From: Vulcanimicrobiota bacterium
GTDB taxonomy: Bacteria; Vulcanimicrobiota; Vulcanimicrobiia; Vulcanimicrobiales; Vulcanimicrobiaceae
Direction: 5' to 3'
DNA length: 64,000 nucleotides
NCBI GenBank assembly: GCA_027459645.1
Contig: DAIDHQ010000009.1
Location: 1-64,000, forward strand
The notes below the pieces were generated by a model. That model saw only the letters and a program-made list of their open reading frames with translations, searched no databases and was not told the DNA's origin. Positions 33,693 through 42,162 of this stretch are shown one piece after another. Each line of letters begins with the position of its first letter. The first letter of the stretch is position 1. A program made the position numbers and the translations under genes.

Positions 33693-35033
33693 GCCGGCCT
33701 GCGTCATGCGCTGTTCGGTCATATAGAGTAAGACGTCGATCGACGAGTAGCGATCGATCAGCAGCGATTCGGTTCCCCAGACGATCGAGAGACGGCGCGC
33801 GACCTCCGGCGCGGGCGTTAGCGCGATGATGCGCGCGCGCGGCCGAAACGCCGCGATGTGGTGCGCGGTGTTTCCCGTCGTCGTACCGGTCACGATGTAC
33901 GGAATGAACAACTCGTCGCTCGCGCGCGTCGCCGCTTCGGCGATCGACGTGGCGATCGTCGGGCTCACGCCCGCAAGCCGGCGATCTCGCAGCATCGCGT
34001 GCGGGTAATTCTTCTCGACTTCGCGCGCGATCTCGGCCATCGTGCGCACCGCCTCGGTCGGATATTGACCGCGCGCCGTTTCGCCCGAAAGCATGACGGC
34101 GTCGGTGCCGTCCAGGATGGCGTTTGCGACGTCGGTTACTTCGGCTCGGGTCGGTTTCGAATTGAACGTCATCGACTCGAGCATCTGCGTCGCGGTGACG
34201 ACGGGTTTGCTCGCGCGATTGCACTTCGCAATGATCGCCTTTTGCACGAGCGGAACTTGCTCGAGCGGGATCTCGATGCCTAGATCGCCGCGCGCGACCA
34301 TGATGCCGTCGGCAACGGCGATGATGTTATCGAGGTCGGTCAGCGCTTCGTGCTTCTCGATCTTTGCAAGGACCGGAACGTCGCGGCCGCGCTGCGCCAT
34401 GAACGCCTTAACGCGGTTGATGTCTTCGGCGCTTCGCACGAAGGACACGGCGACGTAATCGACGTTCTGTTCTAGGCCGAAGGCCAAATACTCGAAATCC
34501 CGTTCGGTAACGGACGTGATGTTCAGCGAGCCGTCGGGATAGTTGATGCCTTGTTGGGAGCGAAGATCGCCGCCGAACTCGACCGTAGTCTCGATGTCGG
34601 TCGCCGTTTTCGAGATGATCCGCAGCGTGATCTGGCCGTCCTGCAGATAGATTCGGTTTCCGACCGCGACGTCGCTCGGCAGATCTTTGTACTGCACGGA
34701 AATGCGCTCGGCCGTTCCGGGCACGTCGTCGGTCGTGAGCGTGAAGTGCCGCCCACGCTCCAAATGGACCGACGTGAGACCGTCTTCGAGTTTGCCCGTG
34801 CGCACTTTCGGACCGGGAAGGTCTTGCAATATTGCCGTGTGGATGCCGAGCTCTTCGGAGATGCGGCGTGCGCTGGCGACGACTTCACCGTGTTCTTCCG
34901 GGGTGCCGTGCGAAAAGTTCAAACGTAGAACGTTCGCGCCCGAGAGAAAGAGCGATCGGATGATCTCCGGATCGCGCGATGCGGGACCGATGGTTGCGAC
35001 GATTTTCGTGCGCTTCTGCAAGACGGAATCCAT
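33600..35033 (-). CDS. pyk: Pyruvate kinase
   Basis: Last step of glycolysis, phosphoenolpyruvate plus ADP to pyruvate. The 477-aa protein starts QKRTKIVATIGPASRD and contains LRLNFSHGTPEEH, LAKIEKHEALTDLDNII, the MVARGDLGIEIPLEQVP loop, KPVVTATQMLESM and TDAVMLSGETARGQYP, all pyruvate kinase signatures. It ends in GMPVGAGGTNLLKIHEIP. ATG at 35033 has AGGAG upstream; an in-frame start at 35135 lies in the divergent gene's leader and is rejected. It shares a short 41-base divergent promoter region with the next gene. Confidence 0.97.
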   Translation of the reverse strand: MDSVLQKRTKIVATIGPASRDPEIIRSLFLSGANVLRLNFSHGTPEEHGEVVASARRISEELGIHTAILQDLPGPKVRTGKLEDGLTSVHLERGRHFTLTTDDVPGTAERISVQYKDLPSDVAVGNRIYLQDGQITLRIISKTATDIETTVEFGGDLRSQQGINYPDGSLNITSVTERDFEYLAFGLEQNVDYVAVSFVRSAEDINRVKAFMAQRGRDVPVLAKIEKHEALTDLDNIIAVADGIMVARGDLGIEIPLEQVPLVQKAIIAKCNRASKPVVTATQMLESMTFNSKPTRAEVTDVANAILDGTDAVMLSGETARGQYPTEAVRTMAEIAREVEKNYPHAMLRDRRLAGVSPTIATSIAEAATRASDELFIPYIVTGTTTGNTAHHIAAFRPRARIIALTPAPEVARRLSIVWGTESLLIDRYSSIDVLLYMTEQRMTQAGLVNSKDLIAFTTGMPVGAGGTNLLKIHEIP

Positions 35034-35074
35034 AGCAGGCTCCTGCGAACTTCTGCGCGCAATACCCTCCCGGT

Positions 35075-36385
35075 ATGCAGCGCGATCCTCGAGACCGTCG
35101 CTATGTCGAACGCCTTGCGGGGAGTACTCTAGCATCGCTGCTGCTTCACGTGCTGCTTGCGCTGCTGCTCTTCACGGTTGCCATTAGCACCGCAGAGGAA
35201 GGTGCCAACGAGAACGTTGCGGGCGGAACGTTGATCACGCTCGAGCAACGTGCACCGGTCGTCGCGCAGGCTCCGTCGCAGCCTCAGCATGCCGCGCCCG
35301 TTCCCCACGCACCGATCGCGCCGGTCGTTCACCACGCGCCCGCCGCTCAGCCGGCGCATCAGCCGCAGCCGCCGCGCCGCCACGAACTCTCGAAGTTCGC
35401 GCCGACGGCTCCGCCCAACCCCACGCCGCTTCCCCAAGCATCGTTGCAACCCAACGTTCGTCCGACAGAGGCGGTCTTCGAGCCGCTTCCCCAGCAGCAG
35501 CTTCCGGCCGTACCGACGGCGGTACCGTCGGTGCAAGCCGTTGCCGTCGCAATCAAGGTGCCGCCGACCGCGGCGCCTTCGCCCGCGCCCACCACGGCAC
35601 TGACCGCCAAGCCCACGCAACGGCCCCCTGCTCCGACGGCGGCGCCGACCAGCAAACCGCAGACCCCCGCGCCGGCGGCGGCTACCGCGGCTCCCACGAG
35701 CAAGCCCGTGCCGGCCGCTCAGGAGAGCGCTCCGCCTGCCGTCAAGCCCGGCGTTGCAAGCCCAAGCCCCACGCGCGGACCTGCGGCCGCCGCGCATCCG
35801 GGAACCAACCCGCTCCAAGGAGTGAAGGGTCACGCTTCACCCGGCCCCCGAGCAGGCACGGGCGCGCAGCACGAAGCGCCGACGCGTCCCGTTCGCGTCG
35901 AGGCCGCTCCCACCGCGAAGCCGCCGGTGTCCGTTCGCAGAAAACACGCTCCGCCCGACATCAATGCAAAGCTGCGCGCTCTGCTGCCGCACAATGCGGT
36001 CAACCTGGACGAAGGCGCGCTCCATTCGCCGGTGACGATCGGCAGCACCGCGCCGACGCCCCCGCCCGCCGTGCTGGCGCTGACCAAATTCATCTTTGAA
36101 GAGCAGGGCGAAGGCGGTGATGCCAAGCTCAAGATGTGGGTGACGAACGTCCGCCGGGTCGGCATGGCGCTCTACTGCGACGGATGGATGCTGCGTTATC
36201 CGCGCGCCGGCCAGCCGCCCATGCAATCGGGAACGATGGCGCATCCGCTTGGAGGCGGCATCGTGATCGGAACGCGTCCGTTGCCGGGCGGGTTCGGGCG
36301 CCCGATCGTCGAGGCGCGCGCTTCGACCCTGTGTTCCAGGCGCAACTTGCAACCATTCGTTCCGCCGCCGGCATCGTCGCCGTAG
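35075..36385 (+). CDS. Pro/Ala-rich protein with TonB-type anchor, unknown C-terminal domain
   Basis: A 436-aa protein. The N terminus has a hydrophobic anchor (about residues 17-37) with the TonB-type Ser-x3-His pair (S21, H25). A very long Pro/Ala/Thr-rich spacer (about 60-285) rich in PTAAPTSKP-type units follows. The C-terminal domain (about 320-436) has FIFEEQGEGGDAKLKMWVT and GMALYCDGWMLRYP and is not recognised. It may be a third ExbB/ExbD-coupled transducer or a TolA-like scaffold; this is inference from the anchor. It is divergent from pyk. Confidence 0.7.
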   Translation: MQRDPRDRRYVERLAGSTLASLLLHVLLALLLFTVAISTAEEGANENVAGGTLITLEQRAPVVAQAPSQPQHAAPVPHAPIAPVVHHAPAAQPAHQPQPPRRHELSKFAPTAPPNPTPLPQASLQPNVRPTEAVFEPLPQQQLPAVPTAVPSVQAVAVAIKVPPTAAPSPAPTTALTAKPTQRPPAPTAAPTSKPQTPAPAAATAAPTSKPVPAAQESAPPAVKPGVASPSPTRGPAAAAHPGTNPLQGVKGHASPGPRAGTGAQHEAPTRPVRVEAAPTAKPPVSVRRKHAPPDINAKLRALLPHNAVNLDEGALHSPVTIGSTAPTPPPAVLALTKFIFEEQGEGGDAKLKMWVTNVRRVGMALYCDGWMLRYPRAGQPPMQSGTMAHPLGGGIVIGTRPLPGGFGRPIVEARASTLCSRRNLQPFVPPPASSP

Positions 36386-36444
36386 CGCAACGTATTCCCG
36401 CTTGAAGTGCGACTTTTCGCGCAGTAACATTGAGTTGTACCGAA

Positions 36445-36543
36445 AAGGTGCATCCTATTCAAGGAGGTGCGGTTGGAACCGCAAGATCCACCGGGCTCTT
36501 TAGCCCGCGAAGCACGCGCATAGGGTGCTGCGAGATCGCACCT
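36445..36543 (+). other. Structured leader with strong RBS and 16-codon ORF
   Basis: AAGGAGGTG (36461-36469) is a near-perfect ribosome site. Five bases after GGAGG, a TTG at 36473 opens a 16-codon frame (MEPQDPPGSLAREARA) that ends at TAG 36521-36523. The seven bases 36537-36543 (CGCACCT) can pair either with 36465-36471, masking the ribosome site, or, through GCACCT, with 36446-36451. Hairpins TGCGGTT/AACCGCA and GGGCT/AGCCC lie between. This is a switch-like arrangement in a 331-bp gap before rimP. I cannot match it to a known riboswitch. Confidence 0.4.
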
Positions 36544-36670
36544 ACGGTAGCCGGCCGTAACCGGTCGCGCGTCAGTTCGCACAATACGTAAAGCAAGGCG
36601 AGGGGTCGCGACCCACGTGGGGTTGCGGCCCGTCGTCATTTTGGGTATCCTTAATAGCGGTTGATCGTCA

Positions 36671-36693
36671 AAGCGTGGGCATGTCCCGCGCTT
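36671..36693 (+). promoter_or_regulatory. rimP leader stem-loop
   Basis: A 9-bp stem (36671-36679 with 36685-36693, one G-T wobble) with a 5-base loop containing GGGCATGTCCC-type sequence lies 22 bases before the rimP GTG. Conserved stem-loops at this place precede rimP-nusA operons in several bacteria. Confidence 0.45.
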
Positions 36694-36715
36694 CGTTGTT
36701 GTAAAAGGGGGAACC

Positions 36716-37228
36716 GTGTCTGCGTTGACCGATGCGTTCGAGCAAACGTTGGATGCGATTCTCCACGACAAGACGTTCTCGGGGGTCGAAGTCGTACAGC
36801 ACGCGGCGCGAACGCGACGCGGCATGACGACCTTCACGGTGACGATCGATCGAGAGGGTGGCGTGGATCTAGCGACGTGCGAACGGATCGCGGCGCGGAT
36901 CAACGACGCGCTCGAAACGTTCGAAGATCCGTATTCGCTCGAAGTCGAGTCGGCCGGTCTCGAACGCCCGCTCGTTCGTCCGCACGATTACGAGCGCTTT
37001 GCCGGCAAGGCGGCGCGCGTCGTGACCTCGCTGACGATCGGGGGGCAAAAGACGCACCGCGGCACGCTCGTCGGACTGAGGGGCGAAAACGTGATTCTCG
37101 CGACCGCGCAAGGGGAATTGCCCTTGCCGATCGCCACCATCAAATCGGCGAACCTGGAATACGATCCGCGCGCCGACTTTACTCGTGACAAACGTGAACG
37201 GAAGACACATGGCAGAACCGGCAGCTGA
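36716..37228 (+). CDS. rimP: Ribosome maturation factor RimP
   Basis: Helps 30S subunit assembly. The 170-aa protein has two domains: N-terminal about residues 1-85 (FTVTIDREGGVDLATCERIAARINDALE, then LEVESAGLERPL) and a C-terminal SH3-like part. The PYSLEVESAGLERPLVRPHDY stretch is diagnostic. The start is GTG at 36716 behind AGGGGGA. Its 3' end overlaps nusA by 20 bases. It is the first gene of the nusA-infB operon. Confidence 0.94.
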   Translation: MSALTDAFEQTLDAILHDKTFSGVEVVQHAARTRRGMTTFTVTIDREGGVDLATCERIAARINDALETFEDPYSLEVESAGLERPLVRPHDYERFAGKAARVVTSLTIGGQKTHRGTLVGLRGENVILATAQGELPLPIATIKSANLEYDPRADFTRDKRERKTHGRTGS

Positions 37229-38423
37229 AGAAAAACTTCTCGACGTCCTGCAGTCCATCTCGAAAGAGCGCAACATCGCGTTCGAGATGCTGTTGGAGGC
37301 GCTCGAAGCGGCGCTGTTGACCGCGTACAAGCGGCACTACGGCAGCGAAGCAAACGCGATCGTGATCGTCGACCGGCAGACGGGCGAATACCGCGTCTTC
37401 CATCGCCGCACCGTCGTCGAGAACGTCGAAGATCCGAAGCTCGAAATCGACGTGAAAAAGGCCGGTGGTCCGTATCAACCGGGCGACTTCTACGACGAAG
37501 AGGTTACGCCTAAAGAGTTCGGACGCATCGCCGCGCAAACCGCGAAGCAAGTCATCGTGCAGCGCATCCGTGAAGCCGAACGCGACACGGTGTACAACAA
37601 GTACGCGCGTAAGCTCAACGATCTCGTGACCGGCACCGTGCAGCGTTACGAACAGCGTAACATGTACGTGCTGCTCGAAGGACGCGACGAAGCGATTCTG
37701 CCGCTTTCGGAGCAAGTGCCGGGCGAAGCGTTCCGCATCAACGATTTCATTCGCGCCTACGTGCTGGACGTGCGTAAGTCGCCGAAGGGTCCGCAGGTCG
37801 TGTTGTCCCGCTCGGCGGAGGGGCTCGTGCAGCGCTTGCTGGAGCTCGAAGTTCCCGAAATCGCCGACGGCATCGTCGAGATCATGGCGATCGCGCGCGA
37901 AGGGGGAAGCCGCTCGAAGGTCGCGGTGCGATCGCTGCGCGCCGAAGTCGATCCGATCGGTGCCTGCCTTGGACCGAAATCCAGCCGCATCGCGAACGTG
38001 TCGGACAATCTGCGCGGCGAGAAGATCGACGTGATTCGCTGGGATGCCGATCCGCAAACGTTCATCATGAACGCGCTCGCGCCGGCGAAGGTTATCAGCG
38101 TCGAACTCTTCGAGGAAGACGGAACCGCGCTGATCGTGGTTCCCGACTATCAGCTCTCCCTCGCGATCGGACGCGAAGGGCAGAACGTGCGTCTGGCCGC
38201 GCGACTGACCGGCTGGCGCCTCGACATCGCGAGCGAAACCGAAGCCGATGAAGCGCGCGAGCGATATCTTGCCGAGCGCGCGGAACAGACCGGCGTTCTC
38301 GAAGAGCCGGTCGCCGAAGAAGCCGAGGAGCTCGAAGAAGAAGCACCGGCGCTTTCGGTCGACGAGGAACTGATTCGCAAGCTGGAAGAGTTCCGCCGCG
38401 AACGGCTCGGTGGCGGCGAGTAG
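37209..38423 (+). CDS. nusA: Transcription elongation/termination factor NusA
   Basis: RNA polymerase-binding factor. The order is: N-terminal polymerase-binding domain (about 1-120), S1 domain (about 135-200, LVTGTVQRYEQRNMYVLLEG), two KH domains (about 220-345, including KVAVRSLRAEVDPIGACLGPKSSRI and LSLAIGREGQNVRLAARLTGWRLDI), then an acidic tail. There are no C-terminal acidic repeats as in E. coli; 404 aa is typical outside gamma-proteobacteria. ATG at 37209 (after GGAAG) is preferred to an earlier in-frame start at 37185. Confidence 0.96.
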   Translation: MAEPAAEEKLLDVLQSISKERNIAFEMLLEALEAALLTAYKRHYGSEANAIVIVDRQTGEYRVFHRRTVVENVEDPKLEIDVKKAGGPYQPGDFYDEEVTPKEFGRIAAQTAKQVIVQRIREAERDTVYNKYARKLNDLVTGTVQRYEQRNMYVLLEGRDEAILPLSEQVPGEAFRINDFIRAYVLDVRKSPKGPQVVLSRSAEGLVQRLLELEVPEIADGIVEIMAIAREGGSRSKVAVRSLRAEVDPIGACLGPKSSRIANVSDNLRGEKIDVIRWDADPQTFIMNALAPAKVISVELFEEDGTALIVVPDYQLSLAIGREGQNVRLAARLTGWRLDIASETEADEARERYLAERAEQTGVLEEPVAEEAEELEEEAPALSVDEELIRKLEEFRRERLGGGE

Positions 38424-38673
38424 CCGCGTCCCGATTCGAACCTGCGTGGGCTGCCGTCGGCAATTCGCGCAGGGCACGCTCACCCGGTTCGTACGCCGCG
38501 CGGAGGGCTGGTCGCGCGATGGGCAGAGCCGGCAGCCGGGCAGGGGAGCGTACCTGTGCTCGGGCGACTGCGCCGCGAAAGTCGCAAAAAATCGCCGCTA
38601 CCCGGGTCTTGCAGACGCGGCTGCGGAATATGGTTTAATAACTAGTTCGGTGAAAGACAGAAATAATGGCTAA
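38410..38673 (+). CDS. rnpM: YlxR-family RNA-binding protein
   Basis: An 87-aa YlxR (DUF448) protein, known in Bacillus to modulate RNase P activity. It contains the family motifs RTCVGCRRQF (residues 10-19) and GRGAYLCSGDC (about 45-55). It starts at GTG within the end of nusA (14-base overlap), in the usual nusA-ylxR-infB position. Confidence 0.93.
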   Translation: MAASSRVPIRTCVGCRRQFAQGTLTRFVRRAEGWSRDGQSRQPGRGAYLCSGDCAAKVAKNRRYPGLADAAAEYGLITSSVKDRNNG

Positions 38674-38843
38674 CGCAGATCATGTTCTCTAACATGAGGG
38701 CAACGTCTTGACGACCTAGCGGGGACCCAAACCGGCGGTTTGGGGACCCGTGCAGATTGCGCGGGGGGCGCGGCTCGCAAAGCGAGTGCGACTGCCTCTC
38801 AAACCGTGGGGCCCCAGAGCGGGTGCGCCCACTTTGGGGATTA
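38674..38843 (+). promoter_or_regulatory. Structured infB leader (170 bp, no gene)
   Basis: The gap between ylxR and infB holds several stems: 38726-38733 with 38737-38744 (8 bp, 3-base loop), 38774-38778 with 38782-38786 (5 bp, AAA loop) and a GGGGCCCC palindrome near 38808-38815. There is no T-tract typical of a terminator. The stems could control infB expression or cover a processing site. Confidence 0.5.
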
Positions 38844-41603
38844 ATGGCAACTACGACCGGTAAGGTACGGATTTTCGAGCTCGCCAAAGAGGTCGGGCTC
38901 ACCTCGAAAGAACTGATCGCGCTGTTCAACGAGCGCTTGGGCGGAATCTTCGAAGCGAAGAACCAGCTCAGCGTCGTGCCCGATCAGATCGCGGATTTGG
39001 TGCGCGGCGTTCTCAAGCCCGCGACCGCTGCGCCCAAGAAGAGCACCACGGCAACGAAAGCACCCAAAGCCGCGGCGCCCGCTGCGCCGGCCGACGTCGC
39101 TGCCGCTCCACCCGCCCAAAAAACTGCCCCAGCTCCCGAGCAACCTCCCGTACCGCGTCTCAAGCCGGTCACCGGCACGGCGCGTCCGGCTGCGCCCAAG
39201 GCTCCCAAGGCACCCGTCGTCGCCGCTGAGGTGCCGCCGTCGCCCGAGCCCGAGGAGCCGGCCATGAGCGCGGCCCCCGCACCTGCCGTCGCAGCGCCGC
39301 CGCCGCGTCCGCCTCAGGCGCCCGCGCGTCCCGCCGCAGCTAAGCCGGCTGCCCCCGAAGCTCCGATTCCGCGCCTGAAGCCGGTCCCGCACGGTCAGTC
39401 GTCGATTGCTCCTCCGCGTCCGCGTCCCCAGCCGCAGGCGCCGAACGTCGCTTCACCCGGCCCCTCGACGGGGATGCCGGGCCGGCCTGGCGTCGCGCCG
39501 CGCCCTGGGCAAGCGCTGCCCGGCCAAGGCGGCAAAGGTCCGATTCAGCCGGGTCCGCGCGGCAACGGTCCGCTCACGCCTCCGGGGCAACGCCGCCCCG
39601 CGGGCAACGGTCCCTTCCGTCCGCTCGCCCCGGGCCAGCGCCCGATGGGGCCGCGCCCCGGCATGCCGTCGGCCGCGACCGAGGCTCCGGCGCCCTCAGC
39701 CGGCGGCCGTCCCGGCGACCGTTCGCGAAGCCACGAAGATAAGGCTGCGGCAAAAAAAGACCGCGAAAAAGAACTGCTGCTCGAAAAAGAGCGGCAACGC
39801 AAGAAGAAGGGCGGCGATCATGTCGCGGCGCCTTCGCGTCAGCTCGAGACGATCGAGATTCCCGACCTGCTGACGGTGCAAGAGCTCGCGACGTCGATGA
39901 TCGTTCCGGTCAAAGACGTCATCACCGAGCTTATTAAGACCGGCACGATGGCGACCATCAATCAGAACATTCCGAGCGACGTAGCAATCAACGTTGCGAA
40001 GAAGTTCGGGTTCAACGCCGTCGTCAAAGAAGCGGGCGAAGAAGTCACGGTCGAGCAAGAAGAAGACAAGCCCGAGATGATGACGCCGCGTCCGCCGGTC
40101 GTCACGGTGCTCGGTCACGTCGATCACGGTAAGACGTCGTTGCTCGATAAGATTCGCAGCGCGAACGTTGCCGCGGGCGAAGCCGGCGGCATCACGCAGA
40201 AGATCGGTGCATACACGGTCGAACGCAACGATCGCAAGATCACGTTCATCGATACGCCCGGCCACGAAGCGTTCACGGCGATGCGCGCGCGCGGTGCGAA
40301 GGTCACCGACGTCGCGATTCTCGTCGTCGCTGCCGACGACGGCGTCATGCCGCAGACGAAAGAAGCGATCGCGCACGTCAAAGCCGCGAACGTTCCGATC
40401 GTCGTTGCCGTCAATAAGATGGACAAGCCCGATGCGCAGCCCGATCGCGTCAAGCAACAGCTGATGGAGAACGGACTGCAGCCGGTCGACTGGGGCGGCA
40501 CGATCGAAATGGTCCCCGTTTCCGCGAAGACCGGCGACGGCATCGAGTCGTTGCTCGATACGGTGCTCCTCGAAGCCGACATCAAGGAACTCAAAGCGAA
40601 CAAGACCCGCCGCGCGACCGGCGTCGTCATCGAATCGCAACTCTCGAAGGGACGCGGCGCGGTCGCGACCGTCTTGGTACAGAACGGCACGCTGCGCGTC
40701 GGCGACATCGTCGTCGTAGGCGGCACGTTCGGTAAAGTGCGCGCGCTCATCGACGACAAAGGCAAACAAGTCAAGAAAGCCGGGCCTTCGATTCCGGTCG
40801 AAGTCATGGGCTTGCAAGACGTACCGGCCGCCGGCGACACGCTGATGGTCGTCAGCGACGAACGCGTCGCGCGTGAAACGGCCGAAAAACGCGCCGTGCG
40901 CCGTCGCGACGTTCGCATCGCGGGTTCGGGCGCGCAACGCGTCTCGCTCGAAACCTTCATGCAGATGCCGGCCGAAGGCAAGAAAACGCTCAACCTCATC
41001 ATCAAGGCCGACGGTCAAGGTTCCCTCGAAGCGCTTCGTGCTCGCATGGAATCGCTCTCGTCGGAAGAAGTCGACGTGCGCGTCATCCACGGCGGCGTCG
41101 GCGCGATTTCGCCCAACGACGTCAACCTGGCGAGTGCGTCTGGCGCCGTGTTGATCGGCTTCAACATTCGTCCGGACGAAACGGCGAAGCGTTTGGCCGA
41201 CAACGAAGGCGTCGATCTGCGCTTCTATCAGGTGATCTACGAGATCGAAGAAGACCTGACGAAGGCTATGACGGGCATGCTCGCGCCGGTCGAACGTGAA
41301 GTCACGCTCGGCCACGCCGAAGTGCGCGAAGTCTTCAAGGTCAGCAAGGTCGGTACGATCGTCGGTTGCTACGTCAAGGACGGCAAGATCACGCGCGGTG
41401 CGCGCGTTCGCGTCGTGCGCGATGCGACCGTCGTATTCACCGGCGAACTCGAGAGCTTGCGCCGCTTCAAGGACGACGTTCGCGAAGTTGCCGAGGGTTA
41501 TGAGTGCGGCATTCAAGTTGCGAGATTCCAAGACTTGAAGGTCGGCGACATCATCGAAGCCTTCATGACCGAGCACGTCGCTGCGGAGCTCGTTCGCGCT
41601 TGA
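38844..41603 (+). CDS. infB: Translation initiation factor IF-2
   Basis: GTPase that places initiator tRNA on the ribosome. An N-terminal IF2N helix (GKVRIFELAKEVGLTSKELI) is followed by a long Pro/Ala/Gln-rich linker (about residues 55-310) and a basic Lys-rich coil. The G domain has GHVDHGKTS (424-432), DTPGHEAF, NKMDKPDA and SAKTGDGI, then domains II-IV to the C terminus. ATG at 38844 with GGGGA just upstream is preferred; an earlier in-frame start at 38757 would read through the structured leader. Length of 919 aa is normal for a long-linker IF-2. Confidence 0.97.
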   Translation: MATTTGKVRIFELAKEVGLTSKELIALFNERLGGIFEAKNQLSVVPDQIADLVRGVLKPATAAPKKSTTATKAPKAAAPAAPADVAAAPPAQKTAPAPEQPPVPRLKPVTGTARPAAPKAPKAPVVAAEVPPSPEPEEPAMSAAPAPAVAAPPPRPPQAPARPAAAKPAAPEAPIPRLKPVPHGQSSIAPPRPRPQPQAPNVASPGPSTGMPGRPGVAPRPGQALPGQGGKGPIQPGPRGNGPLTPPGQRRPAGNGPFRPLAPGQRPMGPRPGMPSAATEAPAPSAGGRPGDRSRSHEDKAAAKKDREKELLLEKERQRKKKGGDHVAAPSRQLETIEIPDLLTVQELATSMIVPVKDVITELIKTGTMATINQNIPSDVAINVAKKFGFNAVVKEAGEEVTVEQEEDKPEMMTPRPPVVTVLGHVDHGKTSLLDKIRSANVAAGEAGGITQKIGAYTVERNDRKITFIDTPGHEAFTAMRARGAKVTDVAILVVAADDGVMPQTKEAIAHVKAANVPIVVAVNKMDKPDAQPDRVKQQLMENGLQPVDWGGTIEMVPVSAKTGDGIESLLDTVLLEADIKELKANKTRRATGVVIESQLSKGRGAVATVLVQNGTLRVGDIVVVGGTFGKVRALIDDKGKQVKKAGPSIPVEVMGLQDVPAAGDTLMVVSDERVARETAEKRAVRRRDVRIAGSGAQRVSLETFMQMPAEGKKTLNLIIKADGQGSLEALRARMESLSSEEVDVRVIHGGVGAISPNDVNLASASGAVLIGFNIRPDETAKRLADNEGVDLRFYQVIYEIEEDLTKAMTGMLAPVEREVTLGHAEVREVFKVSKVGTIVGCYVKDGKITRGARVRVVRDATVVFTGELESLRRFKDDVREVAEGYECGIQVARFQDLKVGDIIEAFMTEHVAAELVRA

Positions 41604-41618
41604 ACGTTTCGTCAGCCG

Positions 41619-41749
41619 CGGTTCATGCATTGATTCCCGGGACGCTCGCGTTTTTGCATCCGTGCAAAACCGCTGCTCCCTGGCTCGCGGCTACCGGCAT
41701 CCATGCCTGCGCCGCTCGTCCAGAGGCCCGTGAATCAACGCATGAAACG
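41619..41749. repeat. Nested palindrome between infB and rbfA
   Basis: Outer arms 41619-41641 and 41727-41749 match at 20 of 23 positions as an inverted repeat. Inside are two hairpins: 41652-41658 with 41663-41669 (7 bp, TCCG loop) and 41687-41715 (GCGGC/GCCGC enclosing GGCAT/ATGCC). Both tips contain GCATCC. It resembles the nested element at 9219-9366 in architecture, not in arm sequence. It sits in the 187-bp gap inside the infB-rbfA operon. Confidence 0.75.
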
Positions 41750-41790
41750 CCGTGCCGAATCGTCGAGCACTCACTCAATGGACAAAGATT

Positions 41791-42162
41791 ATGAAATCGC
41801 AGAGGCTGGCGCGCATCGATCATGAGATCCAGCGGATTCTCGGCAATCTAATCACCAAAGATCTGCGCGATCCGAGGCTCGGATTCGTCACCGTCACGCG
41901 CGTGGAGGTCAGCGACGACCTGCGGCACTGCAAGGTATTCGTCGGCATCATCGGCGACCGGCATCAGGCGCGCCAGTCGCTCGATGCGCTTTCGCATGCG
42001 GCGCGCTTCTTGCGCGGCGAGTTGGGGCATCGCATCGATCTGCGGCACACGCCCGAGCTCATCTTCGTCGAAGACCGTTCCGCGGAACGCGCCATCGCGC
42101 TTGCGAAGACGCTGCGCGAAGATGCCGAGCGTCACGCCGCGGCTTCGGAGTCCGAGGAATGA
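41791..42162 (+). CDS. rbfA: Ribosome-binding factor A
   Basis: Late 30S maturation factor. The 123-aa KH-like protein reads RLARIDHEIQRILGNLITKDLRDPRLGFVTVTRVEVSDDLRHCKVFV, the family hallmark. ATG at 41791 is preferred over a start 39 bases upstream. It overlaps the nrnA gene by ATGA (42159-42162). Confidence 0.95.
   Translation: MKSQRLARIDHEIQRILGNLITKDLRDPRLGFVTVTRVEVSDDLRHCKVFVGIIGDRHQARQSLDALSHAARFLRGELGHRIDLRHTPELIFVEDRSAERAIALAKTLREDAERHAAASESEE

Noticed and set aside
36445-36543. Known riboswitch class (SAM, TPP, FMN, c-di-GMP, cobalamin and others)
   Set aside because: No conserved core sequence of a known class is found, so it is left as an undefined structured leader.
37179-38483. 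Long minus-strand open frame opposite nusA
   Set aside because: It mirrors nusA codons in a GC-rich genome and has no family-like sequence; nusA on the plus strand explains the region.
39696-41630. Long minus-strand open frame opposite infB
   Set aside because: A GC-rich shadow of infB with low-complexity sequence and no recognisable domain.
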